DNA from: Dissophora ornata
Lineage: Eukaryota; Mortierellomycota; Mortierellomycetes; Mortierellales; Mortierellaceae
Length of the DNA: 19,642 nt
Reading direction: 5' to 3'
NCBI GenBank assembly: GCA_025201705.1
Contig: MU617191.1
Location: 1 to 19,642, forward strand
This document shows positions 9,647 to 19,568 of this stretch, piece after piece (within the stretch, counting starts at the first letter, position 1; each line of letters opens with the position of its first letter). The position numbers and the translations under genes are program-made. Under the pieces are notes generated by a model that worked only from the letters and a program-made list of their open reading frames with translations, was not told where the DNA came from and did no database searches.

Positions 9647-9943
9647 GCACACATCAAAGCTGTCAACAACAACATCTTCTAAGGACTCAAATCTATTTCA
9701 GGGTCTTCGGAGGAATAATTTTGCAGATAAACCCAAGACTGCATGGTTTGGTTTGTTTTTCTTTCGTTCTCTTCGCCCTACCTCTCTTCCTAGTCCATCT
9801 CAGTTCTAATAGTTCTGGACATACTCGACTTTCCGGTTCTGGGTACCGAACATCATAAAGAGAGTGGCAATCATCAAGACAGGGCGATTGATTTGAAACG
9901 CCTGCACCTCCCTATCATCGCTCATAATCGACGCAGGAAAAAA

Positions 9944-12900
9944 ATGTCAGACATGAAGGAGATCATTGATGGACAGGAAAATGGCAGCAAGAGCGACAGC
10001 AATCCAGGAGGAATCCTTAATGTTACAGAGACAACACTATTCTCCATTAGAATTGAAAGCTCGGGGGGTCAGAGGGATGCTGCCTCTGCTTCTGAGAAAG
10101 CAGAGTATGAAAGCGCCGATGGAAAACAGGAAGAGGCTGCGGAAGGCGATAACAGTGGGAAAGCGACAGGTGAAGGCGATGGACAAGAGAAGACAGGCGG
10201 CAATGAAGAAAAAGAGCAGGGAGAGGGAGAAGAAGTGGAAGAAGAAGTAAGACCAACAGAGGAGACCCTGAAATGGAGGGACGAAGTACAAATGATACAG
10301 TCTCCCAATGGTAAGTGTCAGGGTTAACTGCACAATGAATACGTTTTGAACATCAAGCAACTGCTCATATCTTCATATGCGCCACATGGCTTTTTGTTAG
10401 CGATCCACCGATGGTATCTGGAACCGGAATGGTACCAAAATGACCGACAAATAGGGAAAAAAGTGTAAGGGTGGTTCTTACCATACTACCCAGTCAACAC
10501 TCATGACTGCTGTTTGCAATACTTCTTGCGAGTGTTGGAATGGCGACCGCCGTCTGATAGAATCTTTGCTCTTTTATTTCTTTTTCTTTTTTTTGTAGCC
10601 CCACTGCGCCATGTGTACTCAACACCAGCGAGAAGATAACGTGTACGTTGCTAATGGATATCATTAAAATCGGATACCACTATGATGTTGTAATGTGTGT
10701 CTCCTTAGAAAGGACTGACCTCCACAGCATAGAAGAGATCGTCTTTGACTTGAAGATTGGTCCCGAAGATGGATCGAATTATGGAGTAAGTCGTTGACGA
10801 AAGAAAAATGAACGCTGATATAATTGTTAACCATTGCGACGTTAAGGGCCGGTCTTCTTCCGTAAGACTTATCACGATACCTGTACCCGATATTATGAAT
10901 GTATGGCATGCACTCTCAGGACCATTCACTCAAGACAGTTGTTAAGAAGCAAGACCTTTTACTCTTTCGTAAGTTCTACCGGAAGGGAAAGTACACACAA
11001 ACTGCACACATGAGAGGGGAACCACTTTATGAGTTCCTGATCATATTGCCATCCGTACGACTTATGCGTCCCTGTCTTACGCTTTCTAGCCAAAAAGGAT
11101 TTCGCACTCTTGAGGCTCCATCGCTCCGTTAAGTGCACCCGGTCGGATTTGCATTTAGAGCTGAAAATTGATTTCACTCGTGAGAATGGCCTTCCTGGCA
11201 CTTTATTCGAGATCCACTATATTGAATTACAGCGTCGCCAGTTAGAAGAAATGGCTGAGGGCGATGGTAAGTGCCGTGTCAATCGATTGTTTGGTTAAAG
11301 AATATCTGTGCTCTTCAATGAAGATATGATCTGATATCCTATTGTGATATACGCTTATAAAATTTACGCAGCCTTTACCATCTACGGTGAGCGCCGACCT
11401 GATCAAATCGTCAGTGTCGGGTCAGATTACATTTCAAAATGTCCTATTACTATCCAAGCCTACGACATCTCAGACCAAGGGGACTACGCGGCTATTCTTT
11501 ACATCGCCGAAGGTCTCGTGCATGTCGATCTCTGGGATCTGCAATTACCCGAAAAGAATAAAGACGTTCTTCATGGACAGCAACAAGCAACTAAAGCACC
11601 ACAGATCATCAATAAGCCATTCGCGAGTTCAAAGATCAACGTTTCAAAAGAGTTCATGGAACAAGATGCCGCAGGACTTCTTTCAACATTGATCGACATA
11701 TCCAGTTCCGGATCACAAGTCGCCTTCTCGGTCACTCATGACGACGGCGGAAATGAAGGTCTTCCATTTCGTGTTTATAAGGTCCCACTCACATCTCCAG
11801 CCGACGTTGATCTCTCGCAGCCTTTGGAACTCGAACAAACCAAAACGATTTGTGATGGTAAAAAATTCAATCGAGTGTCTTTCCATCGACCAAATCCCAC
11901 CAACAATAAGGAACATGACGAGCGGTTCTGGGGGACGGACGGGTTGACTTTCTCTGTCTATAGTACAAAACGAACCTGGAAATTGCTCTACACGATCAAT
12001 ATGCAGAACAAAATTGATGACCGTACAATAGAAACAGTTTCTCGCAGTATTCAAGGACGGTATTTCGCCTGGACTGGGTCCAGAGGGGCGATATCAATCT
12101 GGGACTTTGAGACAGGGAAGTTGGTCTCTCATATCTACACCGGGGATGACAAGACTGTTGCCTACCCCACCTTGTCCTTAGATGGTTCCAAGATCGCGCT
12201 CACAATTGGCAATAAGATTGAGATCCGTGATACCATAACCGGGATCAAGCTTGGCGTACTAAACAAAGGACTCGGCGATAGGGACTATTTTGAAGTTTTA
12301 TTCGGCAAGGATCATTTCTTGATCTACAATGTGGAAGCAGCGACAGTGTCTCTGCCGATGCGACACAATATGCGAAGTGTTGTCCGAGTGCACGACATGG
12401 CAATTGTGAAGACATTCTATATGCATGAGGACTTTGACTTTAAGTATCCGCAATCAAGTCATGTTCCCACATTTGCTTTCCATCACGTAAGTATCGATCC
12501 CGTAAAATCGGTTCTTGTTACTGGACGAATTTTGAGTCCATATCTAACCATTACTGTGCTCTATAATCAACTACAGGGTCCAATCCTCAACATTCTCAAG
12601 CCTGGTCCCATCTTGGATCATGTGAATACGAAGGATGCATGTCCCGGATATGACATCTGCGAAAAGAGAACCATCAAACGAAGGATTATTTATGACAACT
12701 GCAACTATGAACTCGCCAACGCTGCTGGGTCTAAGTTCTTTCTCACTGGTCATACTGCGTTTATTTTCGGCGAAGACACTCGTTTCATGCGTGTCTCCAT
12801 GGTTAATCGAAAGGACGAGGACTCTAAGACAGATCTCAGAAGATTGGATGTCCCGATAGGTCCAAGCAGTCTTCAACATTCTACGTTTTTCACATCGGCA

Positions 12901-15900
12901 ACATCTCAACTGGGTGTGATTGCGAACGGTTCGCTGTCATTGTGGACGCTCTCTGCAAAACCTGGAGCCCCACTCTGCCGTCTAAGCTTCATCTGGAAGT
13001 TCCAGGAACCACTCAATGGTGCGAAGTTCGGTGATTTCTTCCAAAGAGATGCAATTTCGGTGGAGTCCTGTCTACACGGCAAGAACCTTAAGATCAAGCT
13101 GAAACCACCGAAATGTTTCAGCCATGTAACCGAAAATACTTATCCTGTTGGCGAAAAGGAAGAGGACACTCTTACGGTCCCCATCTCCTCTGAGGATACG
13201 CTCTCTTCTAAGGATGCGCACTCTTCTAAGAATACGCTCTCTTCTAAGGATACGCTCTCTTCTAAGGATATGTACTTCAAAGAAGAAGAGTACCGTCTAA
13301 AGCAGGGCTTTGTCGAACTGATTAGTATCTACGCCAAAGGAGATAGAAGTTGCAAGCAAGCTATCATCCGGTACCTGAAAGCTCATATCCGCCAAAGCCG
13401 CGAACGAAGCTCTGTCTCGCCTCTCAAGAGTATCTGCGAAGCGTGGACTCAGGATCGCCGACCATCTATTGAATCCATCATTTTAGAACTCCTGCCTGTT
13501 GATCGTATTACCTGGGTTCCCAACATCTACGCCAATGAGGGAGACAACCCTCTAATCTCCATCCTCAAAGTTGCAGAAACCAATGCCTCGGCTCTCAGTA
13601 CTACGAGGATCATCATAAACTATTGTGTAAGTCATGCGATCCACTCCCGCAACCTCGCCTTTCTCTCCCTATTCTTTGGAGCTCTTCACGAATGCATGGA
13701 GATCTTCTCGGATGAAGTATTTGAGCAACTTGGTCGGGTCGCCTATGTCCCAGTGATGCATCGGTCCTATGTTCTGAGCCACAGCACCATTGCACGCCCG
13801 CCGAAGTTTCGTCTCCAGTTCTGGAAACCTAACGAAGAACTGCTTTACAAGATGAATGATCCCATCCTTCGGCTGGATGCAACAGTGAAGAGCTCTGATC
13901 CGAACAACGACAAGTTCACGAGGCCGATCTTTGTTGCGTCGTTTGATGCGCTGTGGTGCTATAAGGACAAGGAGTTGAAGGAACTTGACTCGAATCCGTT
14001 GCCAGATACTGCAACGGTTCATACAACCACATGGTGGAAGACGCTGTACCATATGATTCGGTTAAAGTGTCGGCTTTGGATCCACAACTATGTGGAGCCG
14101 CATGACTTCACTATCGAGTTCTACGACAACCCAGCGATTGCAGCCTTGGTCGCATATAAATGGCAAGTTTGCGCGTGGCATTGTTGAATGATGCAACGTA
14201 AATAGGATTTCGCTCCCTCACGTGCAGTCATATTCATTCTGTACTCTGTTCGTTGCTACCATAGGAGCACGATTGGGTTCTGGTACTGGTCCGTACGCTT
14301 CTTCTCCCAGTTTTGCTTCTATGCCTCGGTGACCATTGCCGCAATCATGCAGGTGTACTATCCACAGCCCAGCCAGCTCTTCGGCCTCTTTGTTGCTATC
14401 ATCGCTATGGCAGCGATCTTTATCTGGCTGGAATTGTTGCAAGCTGTCCGCAGCTTTCGCCGCTACACAAAGTAAGGGAACTGAGCATATATTGCAGAGT
14501 GCAAAGAAAACATTTCACTTCTGGTAATCTGACAGTGAATTACCCATCTTATATTTCTATGTCAGGTCTGGATACAATGTTCTCGACATGCTTGCGTTCT
14601 CTCTGCCGATGGTGGCGAGCATCAACCAGATTGTTGTTATAAAGCCGAGGTGACACGCATGGGAACACTCGCCTCTTGAGTTACTCAGTCCTTGCTGTCT
14701 TTCTACATATGGTATGCGCAGACTGAGGGAGTGAGGAAATTGACTCGGTTGTTGCTATCTGACATTTGTGAGCCGGAGCATTTATCACACTCGTCTTGTT
14801 TACATATACAACAGTTGTTCGAACTTAGGATCATCGAGAGCGTTTGCAAATATGTGACAATCATTCAAGAAGCCGTGTATGAGATCCGCGTATTCTTCGT
14901 CATTTTCGCGGGAGGTATCCTCGCCTTCGCCATTGCTACTCTTCACCTTCTCAGATCCTGTTCATATGAAGGATGTGATCTTCCGACATCTGGCTTTTCA
15001 AGCAACTTTATTGAAGCCCTATTCGAAACATATTTTTTCATGGTAAGGAACATCAAGCCGTACCCGTCATGTTGTTTTGACGCGTTGATTAACTCCGTCA
15101 GATACGGTGATAAAAGTTTTGTACTTGTGAATAGTTACGAACACTGACTAATGTTTCATCGGCTCACTCTCGACTGGTCACCGCATAATATAGGGCGGAA
15201 TATGGGATCCAGTTAGTGATGATTTCGGGAAGAATGAATTTGGATTTCAGCTGATGATGGCCCTTTTCTTCTTTTTTACCGTCATCCTGATGCTCAATGT
15301 GCTTATCGGTATGATCGCGAGTAAAGCACTGCCGTTGTGAAAGATTGAATATGATCATTATCTAATGCTGTGGATTTTATTTGCTCCGTACATTCACCCT
15401 GGCCCACACGCTACATATGCTAGCGTTGATCAACGTTGCCTTTAACAAGGGTGATGACGGTTGGCGTCTCGTCTGGATTGAGTCTCGACTACGGTACATC
15501 GAATCAGCTGAGAACATGTCGTACCACATCCCAGGATTCCGCCAAACCCACAACTACTTTCCCAAAGAGATTTACTTCTCGGCCACACCAAAGCAGGTCC
15601 ATGCGTATCGTGAAAAATACCACATCAAAGACAATGCCACAAAGGGTTTGAAAGTGACGGAGGAGTGGCTGGTAGGGCCATCGGCGGCAGATGATGATAA
15701 AGTAGACGAAGATTATTTGTTTGAAGGCGAGGAGGTGGATGATGGTGTGGCAGGAGAGGGTCTAAACTCCGAGGGAACGGCGACTTTGAGCAAGGCAGCT
15801 GAGCAGGATGGCGCTATGGGGGATGTTACGAAAGACCCATCTTCGTTGCAGCAGCAACTATCTAGCGAGGAACAGGCAACTATCCGTGAACTAAACTCTC

Positions 15901-16136
15901 AAGTTGGTGAACTCAAATCACAAGTGCTACTTCTTCAAACCCAGATGAGCGATCAAGCCAACACTCAACAGGGGGAGTTCATAAAGCTGCAAAACCAGTT
16001 TGCAGCTCAGCTGATTGCCGCTCAGAAAGATCAGTTTGCAGCTCAGAAAGACCAATTTTCAATCCAGCAGGAGCAAGTCCAGAAACAGCTCGAAGAACTG
16101 AAGAACCTCTTAGTGATGCGTTCATCGATAACTTAG
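9944..16136 (+). CDS. WD40-like/TRP-like ion-transport channel, 11 exons, one frame break
   Basis: Exons: 9944-10310, 10401-10464, 10599-10785, 10920-10968, 11090-11266, 11372-14162, 14265-14471, 14566-14711, 14815-15042, 15194-15308 and 15424-16136. All junctions keep phase except for one base at about 14648-14651. The product would be about 1680 residues. The start ATG has an A-rich context (aaaaATGTCAGAC). Residues 1-120 are acidic and disordered. Residues 123-1210 are beta-rich with a WD/YVTN-like repeat at about 511-560 (AISIWDFETGKLVS). Six hydrophobic helices follow at about 1217-1241, 1250-1273, 1285-1306, 1316-1335, 1353-1375 and 1424-1450. A pore-loop-like segment (EALFETYFFMGG, 1396-1407) lies between the last two, and S6 reads LNVLIALINVAFN. 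The tail has WRLVWIESRLRYIESAEN and a C-terminal coiled coil (about 1600-1680). S5-pore-S6 plus the post-S6 helix match TRPV-like channels of the ion-transport family. A cation channel in a cell membrane is inferred; gating and selectivity are unknown. Confidence 0.85.
13186..13272 (+). repeat. Tandem 18-bp coding repeat (SSKDTL-type hexapeptide)
   Basis: Near-identical 18-bp units at 13186, 13204, 13222 and 13240, with a partial fifth at 13258, encode SSEDTL, SSKDAH, SSKNTL, SSKDTL and SSKDM. They lie in the channel protein just before a helical segment that precedes the membrane domain. They are probably a flexible Ser-rich linker and possible phosphorylation sites. Their length may vary between strains. 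Confidence 0.9.
14163..14264 (+). other. GC-AG intron in the channel gene
   Basis: The long exon ends tataaatg and is followed by GCAAGT, the usual form of a GC donor. The acceptor is ccatag ending at 14264. Joining gives Tyr-Lys-Trp (TG plus G), then STIGFWYWSVRFF, in phase 2. No GT donor nearby has the needed phase, and the unspliced frame ends at TGA 14187. Length is 102 nt, typical of this gene. Confidence 0.8.
14645..14654 (+). other. One-base frame break in the channel gene (S3-S4 linker)
   Basis: The upstream frame reads INQIVVIKPR and then TGA at 14651. The next conserved block (GNTRLLSYSVLAVFLHM) lies one base further on (+1), starting GAC at 14652. The two blocks are only about 10 nt apart, too close for an intron. 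The site reads CCG AGG TGA C. It may be an assembly indel, a true mutation or a +1 shift during translation. Confidence 0.8.
15996..16052 (+). repeat. Imperfect coding repeat QFAAQ/QKD in C-terminal coiled coil
   Basis: The sequence cagtttgcagctcag recurs at 15996 and 16032, with a diverged third copy from 16053. It encodes QFAAQLIAAQKD, QFAAQKD and QFSIQQE. These heptad-like repeats extend a Gln-rich coiled coil at the C-terminus of the channel, suited to oligomer assembly. Confidence 0.7.
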
Positions 16137-16883
16137 CCTAGCCTAGCCAGTTTGCTATGTGCGTAGTGTAATATCCTTTCGGCTTCTGCTACCTTCTCTT
16201 CTAGTCTTCGATTCATTGCAGATCCGTACGTTCTCAGATTTCAAAATTATAATCATGTGCAAAGACACGACTCTGGAGCATCTCATAATTTGATGCGCTC
16301 AATTCTGTTTTGGCGAGTAGAGACTTTGAATATTTTTCTGCTGGTTCAGTTCCAATAATTCTGAAAGGATCAATTCTTTCTTTGTTTTGCGGCATCGGTA
16401 ACTCTGCACTTTTTTTTTCGCAAACGCAAAGACGACATAAGAGGTTATTGTTTGTAGATCATTTCACAGCATTCGCGGGAAAAAAGTATACTATCCGAGA
16501 AGGATCCTTGCTGTCATAGCTCTTTTGTATTTCCCGCAATCTCTCTGTAGCCACTTCAAGAAATGTTAATGCAAGGATAAAATAGTGGGTGGGGAATACT
16601 CCGAACCACGTGTCATGTGACGCGTTATAAGTCTCCAGCACACGCTACTCAGGATCGAACACAGCTTTGCTTCCCATGAGTGTATTAATATGTAGCGTAG
16701 CGGACTTGAACACTTTATCATAGATCTTGTGAATGCCGAGTTTTATTTTTTTACACCACAATGTGTCTCCAGTTCCATGCTTTTGTATTACATAAATGAT
16801 CGTCCTGGTCCTCTTCTCGCCAACGTAGTGTCATCTTTATCCTCCGTTCTTGTTGTTGTTGTTTTTTTCGCCGTTGGTCTATT
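16137..16883. other. Convergent intergenic region, channel gene and TOM7
   Basis: This 747-bp gap holds the 3' ends of the plus-strand channel gene and the minus-strand TOM7 gene. Short frames (for example 16310-16519 +) start at non-ATG codons and lack conserved features. I see no RNA gene. The area is AT-rich with short T runs. Confidence 0.5.
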
Positions 16884-17433
16884 TTAAGCCAAGGGAAGGA
16901 TAAGGCGGATCAAAGAGGGCTTGGGATCGCTTCTGTTGGGGTGTCACAAAAAAAAAAAAAAAAAGGAAATGATATATTCGTTAGCTTCCTCAAAAGTCGA
17001 GTGTAAACGGAACCCTGATCCCTAGTGCCGAATCGATGCAGTGTGTCGAGATCAAATCCTTTGCTAAAAGAAAACAAAAGCACCGCAGATTGTGTATTGA
17101 TCCCGAGCGTAAAAAACTACAGCGTTCTGAGGAGCTGGGTTGGTTGTTGGTTTTGAGAAGACAATATGAAACTATGTTGGCAATTACCGGGTGAATCCTA
17201 GTTGAACAATAGAATGGAGAGTCGGTCGGGTTAGATAAGAGCAGGCGACACTTGGAACGAGAGCACTCTTCTCAGGGCACACCTGGAGAATTCAAAAAAC
17301 ACACATGTTTCCCGGCTTCGGGATTTCATGCTTTCATACCGAGATAGATCACGAATGGGATGAAACCAAAGTGGACGACGGTCTTGACGACCTCGGTGAC
17401 CTTGAGAATGACTTCCTTTGTCTCGTGGTTCAT
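16884..17433 (-). CDS. TOM7: Tom7, TOM complex subunit (3 exons, one of 10 nt)
   Basis: Minus-strand exons are 17433-17340, 17197-17188 and 16932-16884, joining in phases 1 and 2 into a 50-residue protein. Exon 1 encodes the N-terminal helix and the family's signature FGFIPFVIYLG. The microexon completes that Gly and adds Phe-Thr and part of an Arg. The last exon gives SDPKPSLIRLILPLA. The whole fits Tom7, a single-helix outer-membrane subunit that modulates assembly and stability of the TOM translocase. Its usual length is about 50 to 60 residues. Introns are gtatga...actag (142 nt) and gtaatt...aacag (255 nt); the second has an 18-T pyrimidine tract near its acceptor. If intron 1 is retained, translation ends three residues after Gly (MKA, then stop), removing the conserved C-terminus. 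The gene is divergent from the EngB-type GTPase gene. Confidence 0.93.
17188..17197 (-). other. TOM7: 10-nt microexon of TOM7
   Basis: On the minus strand GATTCACCCG is flanked by ttcaactag and gtaatt. It is the only piece I found that links exon 1 (phase 1) to exon 3 (phase 2) and restores the Tom7 order YLG-FTR-SDPKPSL. Confidence 0.88.
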
Positions 17434-17672
17434 GCTGGCGTATTACGTGGAATGTAGACGTGTGGAGAGTGAAGGTGTGTGGAAATGAGCGGTAATGGGA
17501 AAGAGGGGGGAAAGGGAATCCCCGCTGTTGACAAATTTGTGTGGCTTTGACCCACTCCGCCCGAAAGAGACTGGCCTTCCTCGAAAAAGGGAAAAATGGG
17601 GTTCGTCAACCACCTTTTTTTTTTTTTTTGCGCTGCTCTCTGTCAAACAGCGTAACTGTCCCAAAACAAGAA
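17434..17672. promoter_or_regulatory. Divergent promoter region, TOM7 and EngB-type GTPase
   Basis: Only 239 bp separate the start codons of the minus-strand TOM7 and the plus-strand GTPase, so both promoters must lie here or overlap the genes. It contains a G/A-rich block (17495-17520), a 15-T tract (17615-17629) that could exclude nucleosomes, and no obvious TATA box. An ATG at 17596 opens a short frame that ends before the GTPase start; it matters only if the transcript begins upstream of it. Confidence 0.6.
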
Positions 17673-18327
17673 ATGACATCTATTGCAGGATCGGCGCGGA
17701 GAGTCGTCCAGACATGGCTTCCAGTCTCGCTGCGTAATGGCAATAGCTGCCTACGCTTGAATCAGATATCTGTACGGGAGATCAGGACACGGTCAGTTCT
17801 TCGAAAGAGGCCTGTCCCATCCAGCAATAACAGTAGCATATCCGGATCTGATGGATCTCTGCTGTCAAATCAAATGAAGAGCAGCCAGGCCACAAAGACA
17901 GAATCTGCAGAGTCTGGAATTACCGCCGCACCCACGAAAAGTGTGCTGGACACCTCATCCATGGAGGCGCAGGTCACACCACCAAGCAGGAGGATACAAC
18001 GAGGATTCCCCGCAACCTCCAAGTTAGATTCACGGCCTCGGACTGAAAACGCCTCCGCCACCACCACCACCACCAGCAAAAGCAAAGTTGCTGCTACTAC
18101 CGCATCATCCACATCGACTACTGTTCAAGATCAACCAAAAGATGCCAAATCAGAAAAGTTTCCGAGAAAGTTGGAGGCCTTTCCGTTTGTTCCTGGAGCG
18201 ACGACGGGTGAATTGGCAAAGGCACACAGATTTTTCTTGTCACCCGCCGAGTTTGTGAAGAGTGCCACGCGCCTGCAAATGATACCCGAAAACACAGCAA
18301 TACCCGAGGTACGATGATCAACATTAC

Positions 18328-18360
<33 letters not shown>

Positions 18361-19129
18361 CGCAGCTGTTAATGTGAAAATGCCTTGATCTTTTTTTTTT
18401 AGGTCGCATTCATCGGAAGGAGTAACATTGGAAAATCCAGTCTGATTAATGGGCTTGTCAACAGGAACGGGCTCGTCAAAACTTCAAGTAAACCTGTACG
18501 ATATAATCAAAAGGACCATCCCTTGCATCGGGCTTTTGCTATTGCTCAGCTCTTTTTGTTTTTGCTTACGTGTGTTAGATCTAACTGTGTTCTATTTTCA
18601 ACTCGCTCGATATAGGGTCACACGCGTATGATGAACTTTTTCAAGATTGGTGATAAACTGTCCCTGGTGGATATGCCGGGATATGGATGGAAGAGTCGAG
18701 ACGAATGGGGAGGCATGATCTTGGAGTACCTCCAAAACAGAAAAAAGTAAGAAAAAAGACACAAGCTAGCTTTCCTTTGTTGACTACGTTACGGTTCTAT
18801 CGACGTGCATTGACCTCACTCTCGATGGTCTTTTTTCTAGTTTGAGGAGGATATACATCTTGGTTGATCCATCGCATGGACTCAAGGAGAGCGATATGCA
18901 AATCATGAAGCTTTTAGATAGCTCGGGTCTTTCTTATCAGGTCATATTGACAAAGATAGATCGGCTATCAAAGACAAAGTATGGCGTATCCAAGGCAGAG
19001 ATCGAGGCTCAGCTTGTAAAGGACGCGATCTGTTGTTTCCCAATGGTCTTGGGTGTTAGTAGTCGAACAAAAGATGGTCTGGATGAACTGCGGGCGGCTA
19101 TCATCAAAGCTGGGCAACTGTCCCTTTAA
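17673..19129 (+). CDS. MRX8: Mitochondrial EngB/YihA-type GTPase (Mrx8/GTPBP8 family), 4 exons
   Basis: Exons 17673-18308, 18403-18495, 18616-18746 and 18841-19129 give 382 residues. All GTPase motifs are present: G1 GRSNIGKSS (217-225), G2 in SSKPGHT (240-246), G3 DMPG (262-265), G4 TKID (324-327) and G5-like SSRTKDG (360-366). The KPGHT and DMPGYGW pattern marks the EngB/YihA family, which assists large ribosomal subunit assembly in bacteria. Eukaryotic members (yeast Mrx8, human GTPBP8) act in mitochondria. The first 190 residues are an extension absent from bacterial EngB (about 200 aa): an Arg-rich, acid-free N-terminus ([16 protein letters not shown]) typical of a mitochondrial presequence, then a Ser/Thr-rich low-complexity linker. 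The start is the first ATG in frame, with context agaaATGACA. The symbol follows the yeast name by family and is less certain than the function. Confidence 0.92.
18331..18360. repeat. 30-T homopolymer in intron 1 of the GTPase gene
   Basis: A 30-nt T run, followed by a cgcag (18360-18364) that could act as a decoy acceptor. Using it would hit a stop at once, so the acceptor after the second T run (18391-18402) is chosen. The exact length is likely unreliable in the assembly. Confidence 0.9.
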
Positions 19130-19568
19130 GCGCAGGGCTCCTCCCCGGAGGAATAAAACATAGACGAGTTGTTAAAAGGTTGCGAATGGGCGTTTGATTT
19201 TTCAGTGATGAGAGAGAGAGAGAGAGAAAAGAGCGGCAACAACAGACGCGTCGTATTTAGAAGATGCTCCGCGGCTCTCAACAGTAGTGTCGTAACAAGA
19301 TGATGCTCTGAAAGAATGAGCCAAGTCCAGAAATACCCCCCCCCCCCCAAAAAAAAAAATCGTGCAGTGCAAGCGTATGCATGCAAAATAAAAAAAAGAC
19401 GCCACTTCCACGTCCTCTCTTTCTTTATTTTCTACGACACAGCAGAAGGACAGACTTGGTTGACCCATTTACTTTTCTCTGATCGCTTTTCGTCCTTTCA
19501 ACATTCAATACATTACACATTCTCTCCCCCCCATTCAAAAACCACACTAGAACCAAAAACTGTTTAAA
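19130..19568 (+). promoter_or_regulatory. Intergenic region before the last gene
   Basis: No gene seen. It holds the 3' end of the GTPase gene (aataaa at 19152-19157 is a plausible polyadenylation signal), a (GA)9 run (19210-19227), and a C13 followed by A11 tract (19336-19359). A pyrimidine- and CA-rich stretch (19410-19568) leads to the next start codon, like leaders of highly expressed fungal genes. Confidence 0.5.
19336..19359. repeat. C13-A11 homopolymer pair
   Basis: Thirteen C directly followed by eleven A on the plus strand, in the upstream region of the last gene. Exact lengths may be assembly-dependent. Confidence 0.85.

Larger units (their letters stand above)
8911..9943 (+). promoter_or_regulatory. 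Upstream region of the channel gene
   Basis: No supported gene. It includes an 18-bp perfect palindrome (9312-9329), a TATA box at 9640-9646 and a leader with CAACAACAACATC-type sequence near 9663-9675. The plus-strand open frame at about 9535-9858 crosses the TATA box and has no conserved-looking segments, so it is not called as a gene. Confidence 0.5.

Noticed and set aside
9535..9858. Plus-strand frame before the channel gene
   Set aside because: It starts with a non-ATG codon, crosses the TATA box and leader, and has no recognisable features.
10847..10945. Possible exon with residues GRSSSVRLITIPVPDIMNVW in the channel gene
   Set aside because: It fits the incoming phase but ends in TAA with no donor of the phase required by the next exon. 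An exon at 10920-10968 after ctctcag fits both sides (DHSLKTVVKKQDLLLF).
14472..14565. Reading through intron 7 of the channel as coding
   Set aside because: It ends at once in a stop (AAG TAA). The gtaagg to gtcag intron joins RRYTK to SGYNVLDML in phase.
16933..17090. Alternative TOM7 last exon after the ttttcttttag acceptor near 17064
   Set aside because: The acceptor is strong, but the resulting tail (AKDLISTHCIDSALG) has no likeness to Tom7, whereas the microexon route gives the family's C-terminus.
18842..19129. Separate small GTPase-like gene
   Set aside because: It is the last exon of the EngB-type GTPase (G4 and G5 motifs), joined in phase to the exon ending at 18746.
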